Shown: positions 32,245-41,371, numbered from the stretch's first letter. The stretch is DNA of 64,000 nt from Enemella evansiae (GCF_002250705.1 NZ_NMVP01000038.1:114498-178497), one strand, 5' to 3'. The notes: generated by a model not told the origin, from the letters alone. Made by a program: numbers and translations.

Positions 32245-33285
32245 TTGAAACTCCCTTTCAGGGTGCCCCGCGTCCTCACCTGGGCGGTGGGAATCATCGT
32301 GACCATGGGGTTGGTGACGGCAGCCCTGACCCAGGCGGCGGGATCGGCCCAGAACTCGGACCTGCGGACCCGGTTGACCGTGGTGGCGCCGGCGGCCGCC
32401 GGTGGCGGTTGGGACCTGGTGGCCCGGGAAACCCAACGAGCACTGCGAACCCCGGGTGGCGACTCCGGCACCGAGCTGCCGGCGATGGTCAACAACGTGC
32501 AGGTGGTGAACGTGCCCGGCGCGGGCGGCACGATCGGGTTGAGCCAGTTGGAACGGTTGACCGGTGATGCGGGCACGGTGATGGTCACCGGGACCGTGAT
32601 GATGGGCAGCATCGTCCGCAACAAGTCCACCTTCACGCTGGCCGACACGACCCCGATCGCCCGGCTCGCCGAGGATTTCGAGGTGGTCGCCGTCCCGCGC
32701 GATTCGGAGTTCAAGACGCTCGACGACCTGCTGCGGAAGTGGCGCGAGGACCCGGCCGCACTGCCGATCGGCGGTGGTTCGGCCGGCGGCATCGACCACA
32801 TGGTCGCGGCACAGCTCGCCCGCAGCGCCGACATCGATCCGGCCAGGATCGTCTACTCGGCGTACAGCGGTGGCGGTGAGCTGACGCTGTCCCTGCTGTC
32901 CCCGCAGGCCGGCACCGTCGACGTCGGAATCAGTGGCTACAACGATTTCCGGGATCTGCTCGAAGGTGGCGACCTGCGCGCGCTGGCCGTCGTCGCCCCG
33001 GAACGGCTGCCGAACACCGACATTCCCACGATGATCGAGCTGGGCTACCCCGAGGTCGATCTGGTGAACTGGCGCGGGATCGTCGCACCGCCCGGGGTGA
33101 CCCCCGAGGAACGAGCGGAGTTGATCAGGATCACCGAGGAGATGATCGCGACCCCGGCCTGGCGATCGGCGGTCGAACGCAATCGTTGGAAGGACTCCTA
33201 TCTCTCGGGTGATCAGTTCGGCGCCTTCCTGGTCGACGAACAGGCCCGGATCGATGGCCTGCTGCGTGATCTGGGGTTGGCATGA
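32245..33285 (+). CDS. Tripartite tricarboxylate transporter substrate-binding protein (TctC/Bug family)
   Basis: 346 residues. A signal peptide (basic N-terminus, hydrophobic 14-33) precedes the mature Bug fold, with RLTVVAPAAAGGGWDLVAR, NVPGAGGTIGLSQLERL and the second lobe RSADIDPARIVYSAYSGGG. The protein captures a carboxylate outside the membrane and delivers it to TctAB. Translation probably begins at TTG 32245, five bases after AGGAG. tctB and tctA follow with overlapping ends. The ligand could be citrate or another acid related to the adjacent catabolic genes, which is inference. Confidence 0.9.
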   Translation: MKLPFRVPRVLTWAVGIIVTMGLVTAALTQAAGSAQNSDLRTRLTVVAPAAAGGGWDLVARETQRALRTPGGDSGTELPAMVNNVQVVNVPGAGGTIGLSQLERLTGDAGTVMVTGTVMMGSIVRNKSTFTLADTTPIARLAEDFEVVAVPRDSEFKTLDDLLRKWREDPAALPIGGGSAGGIDHMVAAQLARSADIDPARIVYSAYSGGGELTLSLLSPQAGTVDVGISGYNDFRDLLEGGDLRALAVVAPERLPNTDIPTMIELGYPEVDLVNWRGIVAPPGVTPEERAELIRITEEMIATPAWRSAVERNRWKDSYLSGDQFGAFLVDEQARIDGLLRDLGLA

Positions 33286-33842
33286 GCCCGGCATCGAAGG
33301 TCGAGCAGACCGACGCCGACCGCGCTGACCGCGCCGCCGACGGTGACCGCAGCACCCGTGGTCATGGCGCGCTGGTGATGCCGCTGCTGATGCTCGGGGC
33401 GGCGGGTTATCTGATCTACGGCCTGCTCACCATGCAGGTGGTCGAGGGTGACGAACTGCTCGGCCCGACGGCGATGCCGTGGGCCGCCGCCATCGGACTC
33501 ATCGTGCTGGCGGTGATCTATGCCATCGACATCCTGCGGAATCCGGGCGACCAACACGCGGGGGAGAGCACCCATCCGACACCGATCAACTGGCGCAGCG
33601 TGGGGATCGCGGTCGCCAGCCTGATCGTCTTCGCGCTGATCCTCGAGCCCATCGGCTGGTTGCTCTCGGGTGCGGTGCTGTTCTTCGGCATGACGATGGC
33701 GCTGGGGCTCGGGGATCGGGCCGCGCGCCGGCCCCTGTTCAACGCGCTGCTGGCCCTGTCGTTCTCGGCGATCGTGCAGCTCATCTTCGCGGGGTTGCTC
33801 GGCCTCAGCCTGCCGGTCGGCATGCTCCTGGGAGGTTCGTGA
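33282..33842 (+). CDS. Tripartite tricarboxylate transporter small subunit TctB
   Basis: 186 residues. A charged N-terminus is followed by four membrane helices (about 33-52, 66-84, 109-147, 160-182), the size and topology of TctB. It overlaps tctC by four bases (ATGA) and tctA by one (TGATG). Sequence conservation in TctB is weak, so the assignment relies partly on its position in the operon. Confidence 0.87.
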   Translation: MSPASKVEQTDADRADRAADGDRSTRGHGALVMPLLMLGAAGYLIYGLLTMQVVEGDELLGPTAMPWAAAIGLIVLAVIYAIDILRNPGDQHAGESTHPTPINWRSVGIAVASLIVFALILEPIGWLLSGAVLFFGMTMALGLGDRAARRPLFNALLALSFSAIVQLIFAGLLGLSLPVGMLLGGS

Positions 33843-35347
33843 TGGAACAACTGCCGGATCTGCTGGCCGGCTTCGGTGCGGTGCTGACCCTGGAGAATCT
33901 GCTCTGGCTCGTCCTCGGTGCCCTGCTCGGCACCGCCGTCGGGGTCCTGCCCGGACTGGGCTCCTCGATGGCTGTCGCCCTGCTGCTGCCGATGACGTTC
34001 ACCCTGTCACCGATCGCGGCACTGATCATGTTCGCCGGGGTCTACTTCGGTGGCCTGTTCGGCGATTCGATCTCCGGCATCCTGATGAACACCCCCGGCA
34101 ACTCCACCGCGATCGCCTCCACCTTCGAGGGCCACCGGATGGCGCTGTCCGGACGCGCCCCGCAGGCGCTGGCGACCTCCGCGATCGGCGCATTCATCGG
34201 TGGCCTGCTGGCCACCGTGGTGGTGGTCTTCACCGTGCCGCTGCTCGCCGGGCTCGCCACCAGCTTCGGTCCGCCGCAATACCTGGCGCTGGCCGTCTTC
34301 GCCTTCATCGCGATCTCGGCGGTGGTCTCCGACAGCGCCATCCGCGGCCTCTGCGCACTGCTGATCGGGATCACGCTGTCCTTCGTCGGGATCGACCAGA
34401 TCACCGGCACCCAACGCTTCACCGCCGGCGTACCGGCGCTGTTCGACGGGATCCACATCGTGGTGATCACGGTTTCGATCCTGGCCCTCGGTGAGGTGCT
34501 CTACCTCGCCTCCCGGGTCGGCCAAGCCGATGACAACTCGTTGATCAAGAGCAAGGGGCGCCCGTTCCTGTCCCGGAGCGAGTTCCGCAAGACGCTGCCC
34601 GCCTGGCTGCGGGGCACCGCCATCGGGCTGCCGTTCGGGGTGATCCCCGCCGGTGGCGCCGAGGTGCCGACGCTGCTCTCCTACGGCCTGGAACGCAATA
34701 TCGACAAGCGATCGGAGGATCCCGAGTTCGGCAAGGGCGCCATCCGCGGCGTCGCCGCACCCGAGGCCGCCGGCAACGCGACCGCGGGCACGGCGATGGG
34801 TGCGCTGCTCGCCCTCGGCCTGCCGACCTCCGCGACCGCTGCGCTGATGCTGGCGGCATTCCAGCAGTACGGCATGCAGCCCGGCCCGCTGATCTTCGAA
34901 CGCAACGGTGAGGTCGTCTGGGCGTTGCTGGCGAGCCTGTTCATCGGCCTGATCGTGCTGCTGGTGCTGAACCTGCCGTTCGCGCCGCTCTGGGCCCAGC
35001 TGCTGCGGATTCCCAAGCCCTACCTGTATTCCGGGATCACCGTCTTCGCCTGCCTGGGTGTCTACTCGGCGAGCAGCTCCACCGTCGATCTGTGGCTGAT
35101 GATCGGCCTCGGCCTGGTCGGGTTCTGCATGCGCCGTTACGATGTGCCGCTCGCACCGGTGATGATCGGCATCATTCTCGCCCCGCTCGCCGAGACCTCG
35201 TTGCGGGCCGCCATGCAGAACTCGGACAACGACTGGTCGGTGCTCGCCTCGGAGCCGATCACGATCACCATCTATGTCCTGCTGGCACTCGCGATCGTCT
35301 GGACGGTGGTTCGCAAGGTACGCCAACGCGGCAGCCGGGACTTCTGA
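33842..35347 (+). CDS. Tripartite tricarboxylate transporter large subunit TctA
   Basis: 501 residues with about 11-12 membrane helices. Two copies of the TctA signature are visible: GVLPGLGSSMAVALLLP near the N-terminus and GVIPAGGAEVPTLLSYGLE in the middle, followed by GAIRGVAAPEAAGNATAGTA. Together with TctB it forms the channel energised by ion gradients. The call is firm for the family; the solute is unknown. Confidence 0.93.
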   Translation: MEQLPDLLAGFGAVLTLENLLWLVLGALLGTAVGVLPGLGSSMAVALLLPMTFTLSPIAALIMFAGVYFGGLFGDSISGILMNTPGNSTAIASTFEGHRMALSGRAPQALATSAIGAFIGGLLATVVVVFTVPLLAGLATSFGPPQYLALAVFAFIAISAVVSDSAIRGLCALLIGITLSFVGIDQITGTQRFTAGVPALFDGIHIVVITVSILALGEVLYLASRVGQADDNSLIKSKGRPFLSRSEFRKTLPAWLRGTAIGLPFGVIPAGGAEVPTLLSYGLERNIDKRSEDPEFGKGAIRGVAAPEAAGNATAGTAMGALLALGLPTSATAALMLAAFQQYGMQPGPLIFERNGEVVWALLASLFIGLIVLLVLNLPFAPLWAQLLRIPKPYLYSGITVFACLGVYSASSSTVDLWLMIGLGLVGFCMRRYDVPLAPVMIGIILAPLAETSLRAAMQNSDNDWSVLASEPITITIYVLLALAIVWTVVRKVRQRGSRDF

Positions 35348-35412
35348 GGGCCGCCCGGCACCGGAGACGGGGTGGCCCGGAGGGGCCGGGGGTCATCGCG
35401 TAGCGTGAGTGC

Positions 35413-35775
35413 ATGAGCGACAACAAAGACATCCCCGCCATCGATCCGAGCGTGCCGCCGAGCGGTACCGGCTGTGTCGAGTGCCTGGCCACCCCGGACG
35501 GCTGGTGGGTGCACCTGCGCCGCTGCGCCGCCTGCGGTCACATCGGCTGCTGCGACAGCTCGCCCTCCCAGCACGCCACCGCTCACTTCAAGAAGACCGG
35601 GCATCCGGTGATGGCCAGCTTCGAGCCGGGGGAGGACTGGTTCTACGACTTCACCACCCAGGAGGGCGGTGACGGACCCGAGCTCGCCCCGCCCACCAGT
35701 CACCCGGAGGACCAGGGGGCACCGGCGCCCGCGGACCGGGTGCCGGACAACTGGATGTCGTTGATCCACCGCTGA
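35413..35775 (+). CDS. UBP-type zinc finger protein
   Basis: 120 residues. Cysteine and histidine pairs at Cys21/Cys24, Cys38/Cys41, Cys46, His54, His58 and His64 make a ZnF-UBP fold, otherwise known from eukaryotic deubiquitinases and HDAC6. Bacterial versions of this length are common in actinobacteria and have no known function. TAGCGT lies exactly six bases before the ATG (leaderless). The GMC oxidoreductase gene starts seven bases after its stop. Confidence 0.88.
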   Translation: MSDNKDIPAIDPSVPPSGTGCVECLATPDGWWVHLRRCAACGHIGCCDSSPSQHATAHFKKTGHPVMASFEPGEDWFYDFTTQEGGDGPELAPPTSHPEDQGAPAPADRVPDNWMSLIHR

Positions 35776-35782
35776 GGCGACG

Positions 35783-37657
35783 ATGAGCGACCAGACGACG
35801 GACGCGCCGGAAGAGTTCGACTTCATCGTCGTCGGTTCCGGCGCCGGTGGCGGCCCGCTGGCGGCGAACCTGGCACTCGCCGGGCGTTCGGTGCTGGTGC
35901 TCGAGGCGGGCGGCGATCACGCCTGCCCCTACTATTCGATTCCGATCATGCAGGCGTACGCCAGCGAGGACGCCGATCTGCGCTGGGACTTCTTCGTCCA
36001 GCACTATGACGATCCCGCCCAGCAGGCCCGCGATCCCAAGCTGGTCAGCGATCCCCAGCGTGTCGGCGATCGCCCGGGAGTGCTCTATCCGCGCGGTTCG
36101 ACGCTGGGTGGCAGCACCGCGGTGAGTGCGATGGTCACCATCTATCCGCACGCCAGCGACTGGGAACGTCTGGCCGAGCTGACCGGCGACCCGAGCTGGG
36201 GTGCCGAGGCGATGCGTAGCCTGTTCCGCCGGCTGGAGGCGTGGCGCGGGGTCGACGCCGAACCGTTGCCCGGTGACGATGCCGCGACCCGGGACGCGAA
36301 GGCGGGGCACGGTCTCGACGGTTGGTTCGGCACCACCCGGGCCGATCCCAAGGTCGGTGGCCGGGAGCCGATGTTCCTCGACATCATCGGCGCGATGGAG
36401 CGCACCGCGCGGGACCGCTTCGGCATCCCCGAGGAGGTCTCGCTGCCCCGCGATCCCAATGCTGCCGACACTTCCCAGGATTTCCAGGGGATGACGTTCA
36501 TCCCGGTGGCGGTCCGTGACGGTCACCGCAACGGCAGCCGGGAGCGGTTGCAACAGGTCGCCGGGATGCGTCCGGACCGGTTGGAGATCCGGCTCGACGC
36601 GCTGGTCACGCGGGTGCTCTTCGAGGGCGACCGGGCGGTCGGGGTGGAATATCTCGATGGCCCGGGTCTGTACGCCGCAGCGCCCGCGGCCGACTCGGCG
36701 CCGACCGAGCCGCGGCGGCGTACCGTCCGGGCCCGGCACGAGGTGATCCTGGCCGGTGGGGCGTACAACACCCCGCAGTTGCTGATGCTGTCGGGTATCG
36801 GGCCACCCGATGAGCTGGACCGCCACGGGATCGAGACCCGGGTGGCCGCGCCCGGGGTCGGGGCGAACCTGCATGACCGCTACGAGGTGTCGGTCAATTT
36901 CCAAGTGAGCAAGGACTATCCGATCTTCGCGGGTTCCTCGCTGGACATCCCGGCCGACGGGCAATCCGGCGACGCGCTGTTCTCCGAATGGCAGGACGAC
37001 GCCGGTGGGCCCTACTCGACGAACGGTTCGCTGGCCGCCATCATCGCCCGCTCCTCGGTCGCGGGGGAGGCCTCGGATCTGATCATCTTCTCGCTGCCGA
37101 TCGATTTCCACGGCTACTATCCCGGCTATTCGCATGACGCGGTGGCCCGACACGACCAGCTTTCCCTGCTGGTGTTGAAAGGGCACACCGACAACCGCGC
37201 CGGCACCGTCACGCTGCGCTCGGCCGATCCGCGCGCGGTCCCCGAGATCCGCTTCCGCTATTTCGAGGAGGGCAGCCCCGGTTGGCAGCGCGACCTCGAC
37301 GGTGTGGTCGACGGCATCGAGATCGCCCGGGACGTGGCGGCCCACCTGGACGAGGTGCAGATCGCGCGCGAGGAACTTCCCGGTGAGCAGGTGCAGGACC
37401 GGGCCGGACTGGCGGAGTATGTGCGTGACCAGGCCTGGGGCCACCATGCCTGTGGAACCGCACGCATCGGCCGCGACGACGACCCCGACGCCGTGCTCGA
37501 CGGTGATTTCCGGGTGCGGGGTGTGCGGGGCCTGCGGGTCGTCGACGCCTCGGTCTTTCCCGACATCCCCGGATTCTTCATCGCCTCGGCGGTCTATCTG
37601 GTCTCGGAGAAGGCCAGCGATGTGCTGCTCGCCGAATACGGGTCAACCGCCGAGTGA
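35783..37657 (+). CDS. GMC-family FAD-dependent oxidoreductase
   Basis: 624 residues. The N-terminal FAD site is FIVVGSGAGGGPLAANLALA with a downstream acidic residue in LEAGG. The GMC signatures are YPRGSTLGGSTAVSAM and GGAYNTPQLLMLSGIG, and the C-terminal catalytic region contains WGHHACGTARIG (His554/555) and FPDIPGFFIASAVYLVSEKA. The enzyme oxidises alcohols, as in choline or polyol dehydrogenases, and the substrate is unknown. It may belong to the surrounding catabolic region. Its 3' end overlaps the convergent exonuclease gene by 15 bases. Confidence 0.92.
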   Translation: MSDQTTDAPEEFDFIVVGSGAGGGPLAANLALAGRSVLVLEAGGDHACPYYSIPIMQAYASEDADLRWDFFVQHYDDPAQQARDPKLVSDPQRVGDRPGVLYPRGSTLGGSTAVSAMVTIYPHASDWERLAELTGDPSWGAEAMRSLFRRLEAWRGVDAEPLPGDDAATRDAKAGHGLDGWFGTTRADPKVGGREPMFLDIIGAMERTARDRFGIPEEVSLPRDPNAADTSQDFQGMTFIPVAVRDGHRNGSRERLQQVAGMRPDRLEIRLDALVTRVLFEGDRAVGVEYLDGPGLYAAAPAADSAPTEPRRRTVRARHEVILAGGAYNTPQLLMLSGIGPPDELDRHGIETRVAAPGVGANLHDRYEVSVNFQVSKDYPIFAGSSLDIPADGQSGDALFSEWQDDAGGPYSTNGSLAAIIARSSVAGEASDLIIFSLPIDFHGYYPGYSHDAVARHDQLSLLVLKGHTDNRAGTVTLRSADPRAVPEIRFRYFEEGSPGWQRDLDGVVDGIEIARDVAAHLDEVQIAREELPGEQVQDRAGLAEYVRDQAWGHHACGTARIGRDDDPDAVLDGDFRVRGVRGLRVVDASVFPDIPGFFIASAVYLVSEKASDVLLAEYGSTAE

Positions 37658-38887
37658 ACCCAGGATCTTGGCGAAGGCGTCCTCGGTGATCACCGGGATC
37701 CCGTACGCCCGGGCCTTGGCCGCCTTGCCGCTGAGGCTGTTCGGGTCGGCGGCGACAACCAGTCGGGTCGCCCTGGCCACGCCACCCGGGACGAGTCCGG
37801 CTCGGCGTGCCAGCGCCTCCCATTCACCGCGCTCACGCTTCATCTCCCCGGTGAACGCAATGCGATCACCGGGATTGAGGGTGAGTCCGACCATCTGCAT
37901 CAGCGCATCGGTCATGCCGGCATCGTGATGTGAGCGCTCGGCATCCGCCAACGCGGTGTCGAGATCGGCCGGGCTCAGACCGAGCATCCGGGTGGCCTGG
38001 ACGAGTTCGGCATGCTCGTCGTCGGTGACGACCCCGTCGTGCCACGCGACCCGAGCCATCGTCAGCAGGTATCCCGCATGCACATCCAGCACCTGACCGC
38101 GATTCAACCGCAGGCTGGTCGCGGTGTGCACGAGGTCGTCCTTCTCGCTCTCGGAGAGAAACCCGTCCAGCATGGCCATTTCCAGCACAGCCAGGTAGGC
38201 ATCGACCTGCGGGGAGGCGGCGCGCGGCATCAACGAGATGATCCGGGCGAGCCACTCATCGGGGCGGTGCTGACTCACCGAACCGCGCGGCTGCAACCGG
38301 AACTCCGACCACATCCCCCAATCCGTCGGCCAGGGGTACGCGCGGGCCGAGGACAACTCGGGTCGCCACGGTGGCTCGAATTCGCAACGGTCGAGGTAGT
38401 AGGAGAGCAGCCCCGCGGTGGCGACGGCGTCACCGCCGGCGCTGTGGGCACGCTGGTTGGGAATGCCGATGGCGCTGCAGCAATCGGACAGCCCACGCCC
38501 GGGACTGGTGACGAAGCTCGGCGCCCACCGCATGGTGCAGACGCCCGCGATGGGCAGTTGGCTCAGCGAGATCCCGACCCGCCCCAGTTCGGCGGCCAGG
38601 AAGCGCAGATCGAAGGATGCGTTGTGGGCGACCAGGACTCGACCTGCGATCGAGCGCATCACATAGGGGGCCAGTTCGGCGAAGGTGGGTGCCCCGAGGA
38701 CATCGGACGCGGTGATCCCGTGGATCCGGGTGGGTCCGACGTCCCGGCCGGGATCGATCAGGGTGCTCCACCGGTCCTGGATCTGCCCCTCGTGGGACAC
38801 ATAGGTGACCGCGAACTCCACGATGCGGTCGTGGCGCTCGGGAACGAGACCGGTGGTTTCGACATCGATCACGGTGTAACCAGTCAT
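37643..38887 (-). CDS. DEDDh exonuclease with TerB-like and BRCT domains
   Basis: 414 residues. Residues 1-170 are a DnaQ-type 3'-5' exonuclease: VIDVETTG (Asp, Glu), the HNASFDLRFL motif II and a HSAGGDAVAT motif III (His, Asp). Residues about 235-325 form a helical TerB-like domain (DAYLAVLEMAMLDGFLSESE, then VAWHDGVVTDDEH). Residues 335-414 are a BRCT domain (GDRIAFTGEMKRERGEWEAL, AKARAYGIPVITEDAF). The architecture suggests nuclease work on DNA ends or repair intermediates, recruited by BRCT. GAGAGG precedes the ATG. Confidence 0.9.
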   Translation of the reverse strand: MTGYTVIDVETTGLVPERHDRIVEFAVTYVSHEGQIQDRWSTLIDPGRDVGPTRIHGITASDVLGAPTFAELAPYVMRSIAGRVLVAHNASFDLRFLAAELGRVGISLSQLPIAGVCTMRWAPSFVTSPGRGLSDCCSAIGIPNQRAHSAGGDAVATAGLLSYYLDRCEFEPPWRPELSSARAYPWPTDWGMWSEFRLQPRGSVSQHRPDEWLARIISLMPRAASPQVDAYLAVLEMAMLDGFLSESEKDDLVHTATSLRLNRGQVLDVHAGYLLTMARVAWHDGVVTDDEHAELVQATRMLGLSPADLDTALADAERSHHDAGMTDALMQMVGLTLNPGDRIAFTGEMKRERGEWEALARRAGLVPGGVARATRLVVAADPNSLSGKAAKARAYGIPVITEDAFAKILGSLGG

Positions 38888-38946
38888 CGCAACGCCTCTC
38901 AGGGTGGGTGTGCGCTGGATGGCAGGAAGCTATCAAAAGGTGATGG

Positions 38947-38974
38947 TTGACACACCGATTTCGGCTGCTAGCGT
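38947..38974 (+). promoter_or_regulatory. Strong upstream promoter toward the HU gene
   Basis: TTGACA (38947-38952), a 16-base spacer, TAGCGT (38969-38974). Transcription would start near 38981 and give the HU gene a leader of about 180 bases. A second -10-like TACGCT at 39118-39123 could give a shorter message. Confidence 0.55.
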
Positions 38975-39159
38975 GGCTGGAGCCGCTGGTGAACAACGAT
39001 GTTCCCGGCGGTGCATCAGTAGGGAGCAGAACCGTCCCGGCGCGTGAAAACCCTGCAGAATCGACGCGCAACCCAGTTATCAGCGGCGTGTCGCACGTGC
39101 GCCCGGGCCGATATCCCTACGCTGAAACAGCAACGGAAGCTCCCGAGAGAAGGACACCA

Positions 39160-39468
39160 ATGACCAAGAAGGAACTCCTGGAAGCCATGGCCGCCCAGGC
39201 CGAGATCAGCCAGGCGGCTGCCGACAAGGCGCTCGGCGCCCTGGTCGACGCCATTGCTGCCTCGGTTGCCAAGGGTGACCGCGTGGCCATCCCCGGCCTC
39301 GGCACCTTCGAGAAGCGCGAGCGTTCCGCGCGTACCGGTCGCAACCCGCAGACCGGTGCGGAGATCAAGATCGCCGCGACCTCCGTCCCCGGTTTCAAGC
39401 CGGCCACCCAGTTCAAGGCGACCGTGGCCGACTCCAAGGCCGGCAAGAAGGCCGCCAAGAAGAAGTGA
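39160..39468 (+). CDS. HU-family nucleoid protein
   Basis: 102 residues. It is a classic HU: MTKKELLEAMAAQ, the signature GDRVAIPGLGTFEKRERSAR, then TGRNPQTGAEIKIAATSVPGFKP, and a short lysine-rich tail (AGKKAAKKK) typical of actinobacterial HU. It compacts DNA non-specifically as a dimer. The ATG is preceded by GAGAGAAGGA; the upstream open frame lacks coding character. A strong terminator follows. Confidence 0.97.
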   Translation: MTKKELLEAMAAQAEISQAAADKALGALVDAIAASVAKGDRVAIPGLGTFEKRERSARTGRNPQTGAEIKIAATSVPGFKPATQFKATVADSKAGKKAAKKK

Positions 39469-39485
39469 GCCACCCGGCTCGTTGA

Positions 39486-39525
39486 CAGCGGGCAGACCCT
39501 CCGGGGTCTGCCCGCTGTTCTTTTT
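39486..39525 (+). terminator. Rho-independent terminator of the HU gene
   Basis: A perfect 14-bp stem (CAGCGGGCAGACCC / GGGTCTGCCCGCTG), a four-base loop and the tail TTCTTTTT. Confidence 0.93.
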
Positions 39526-39554
39526 GTCGGCCCGCCCGGTGTGCCCCCCATCGG

Positions 39555-39628
39555 CGATCCATCGAATCCTGGCTGCATTCCGCGCTCCCTCCAGGGGGAG
39601 GGAGATGCACTCAGGATTCGATGGATCG
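39555..39628. repeat. 74-bp inverted repeat between HU and the ABC genes
   Basis: Perfect 17-bp arms CGATCCATCGAATCCTG (39555-39571) and the exact complement (39612-39628) enclose 40 bases that pair further (GCAT/ATGC, CTCCC/GGGAG). It lies 30 bases after the HU terminator and has no T-tract. Confidence 0.8.
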
Positions 39629-39722
39629 CGGCCCGGGGGCAGGGGCGGGCTGACTTTTGTCATCGGCGGATCGTGACGGCGAGTGCTGGTGGCCCGAGCC
39701 CGCCCACCAGCACGCTGGAGAC

Positions 39723-40625
39723 ATGAACGACGCGATACGCACCAGTGGGCTCACCAAGAGCTTCGGCACCCTCACCGCGGTGGATCACCTCGACCTGACG
39801 ATTCCCGCCGGCCAGGTGGTCGCCCTGCTCGGTCCGAACGGGGCCGGCAAGTCCACCACCACCGAGATGATTCTCGGGCTCAGCACCCCCGATGCCGGCA
39901 CGATCGAGATCTTCGGCGGCGATCCGGTCGAGGCGGTACGCCGCGGCGAGGTCGGGGCGATGCTGCAGAGCGGCCCCTTGCTCGAAGGTGTCACGGTGCG
40001 CGGCCTGCTGCAGATGATGGCCGGTCTGCACACCCACCCACTGCCGGTGCCCGAAGTGGTCGAACGCGCCGGCATCGCCGACATCCTCGCCACCCGCACC
40101 GAGAAACTCTCCGGCGGCCAGGCCCAGCGGGTCCGGTTCGCGCTGGCGATCCTGCCCGACCCGCGGTTGTTGCTGCTCGACGAACCCACCGTGGCGATGG
40201 ATGTCGGCACCCGCCGGGAGTTCTGGGCGCAGATGCGCGAGGTCGCCACGAGCGGGCGGACCGTCGTCTTCGCCACCCACTATCTCGACGAGGCCGACGA
40301 GTTCGCCGAGCGGATCATCATGATGGCGCGCGGCCGGGTCGTCGCCGACGACACCGGCGCGGCCATCAAGCAGCAGGTCGCCGGTCGCGCGATCACCTTC
40401 CTGGGTGAGGATTCCGCCGAACTCGGCGCACTGGCCGGGGTGACCGGGATGACCCGGTCGGGTGATCGGATCCGCTTGCACAGCACCGATTCCGATGCCA
40501 CCCTCCGGGCGCTGCTGGCCAGCCCGCATCCGGCCAGCGAGATCGACATCGAGACGGTCAGCCTGGAGGACGCCTTCCTCCGGCTCACCGACGAAACCCT
40601 CACCACCGAAGGAGATCCGCGATGA
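39723..40625 (+). CDS. ABC transporter ATPase (export type)
   Basis: 300 residues. Walker A is GPNGAGKST (37-45), the signature LSGGQAQRV, Walker B LLLLDEPTVAMD, and the switch His in FATHYLDEADE; the C-terminal extension is typical of DrrA/CcmA-like drug or lipid exporters. It energises the membrane protein encoded next, with which it overlaps by four bases. GGAG precedes the ATG. The histidine kinase and response regulator that follow probably control this operon, as in LiaRS/DesKR-linked exporters. Confidence 0.94.
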   Translation: MNDAIRTSGLTKSFGTLTAVDHLDLTIPAGQVVALLGPNGAGKSTTTEMILGLSTPDAGTIEIFGGDPVEAVRRGEVGAMLQSGPLLEGVTVRGLLQMMAGLHTHPLPVPEVVERAGIADILATRTEKLSGGQAQRVRFALAILPDPRLLLLDEPTVAMDVGTRREFWAQMREVATSGRTVVFATHYLDEADEFAERIIMMARGRVVADDTGAAIKQQVAGRAITFLGEDSAELGALAGVTGMTRSGDRIRLHSTDSDATLRALLASPHPASEIDIETVSLEDAFLRLTDETLTTEGDPR

Positions 40626-41371
40626 CCACCCTCGCCGTCACCGGCAACTATCTGCGCAGCAATCTGGCGGTATCGATGCGGCAGGTGGGCTTCCTGGTCT
40701 TCACCATCGCCATGCCGGTCGGGCTGTATCTGATGTTCTCCCAGATCTTCGGCGACCTCCCGGCCGGTGCCACCGACGTCCGCACGCTGATGATGATCGC
40801 GATGGCGATCTACGGTGCGTTCGGTGCCGCGATCAGCGCCGGCGCCCAGCTCCAGGTGGAGCGGCGCACCGGCTGGTTCCGGCAATTGATGCTCAGCGGG
40901 CTCACCCCGGCGGGATTCCTGACCGGAAAGATCGTCGGCGCGATGGTGCAGGTGCTGCCCGCGATCATCGCGGTCTTCGTCTGCGGATTCCTCACCGGGG
41001 TACGCCTGCCGGCCACCCAGTGGTTGCTGATCGGCGTGCTCATCTGGATCACGCTGCTGCCGATGGTGGTCCTCGGTGTGGTGATCGCCCTGTGGTTCGC
41101 ACCCAGCACCGTTGGTGCCCTGTCCACGATCCTGCTGCTCGCGCTGTCGATGCTCGGTGGGCTCTGGGTGCCGGTGAGCCAGATGCCGGAGTCGATGCGG
41201 CGGCTCGCGGAGGCCATGCCCACCCACTGGATGAACACGATCGCGAACTGGCCCGTCCTCGGCGGAGACTTCCCGACCCGCGGCGTCCTGGTGCTGGGTG
41301 TGTGGCTGCTCGGCCTCGCCGTGCTCGGCGTGCTGGGGTACCGTCGGGCCGTGCGGAGCTCGAGGCGATGA
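40622..41371 (+). CDS. ABC-2 type transporter permease
   Basis: 249 residues with six membrane helices (first near 22-42, last near 222-242). The ABC-2 pattern includes the ERRTGWFRQLMLSGLTPAGF cytoplasmic loop and the LWVPVSQMPESMRRLAEAMP exterior segment. It is the partner of the preceding ATPase and overlaps the kinase gene by four bases. The exported substrate is unknown; antibiotic or lipid export is common for this group. Confidence 0.92.
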   Translation: MTTLAVTGNYLRSNLAVSMRQVGFLVFTIAMPVGLYLMFSQIFGDLPAGATDVRTLMMIAMAIYGAFGAAISAGAQLQVERRTGWFRQLMLSGLTPAGFLTGKIVGAMVQVLPAIIAVFVCGFLTGVRLPATQWLLIGVLIWITLLPMVVLGVVIALWFAPSTVGALSTILLLALSMLGGLWVPVSQMPESMRRLAEAMPTHWMNTIANWPVLGGDFPTRGVLVLGVWLLGLAVLGVLGYRRAVRSSRR

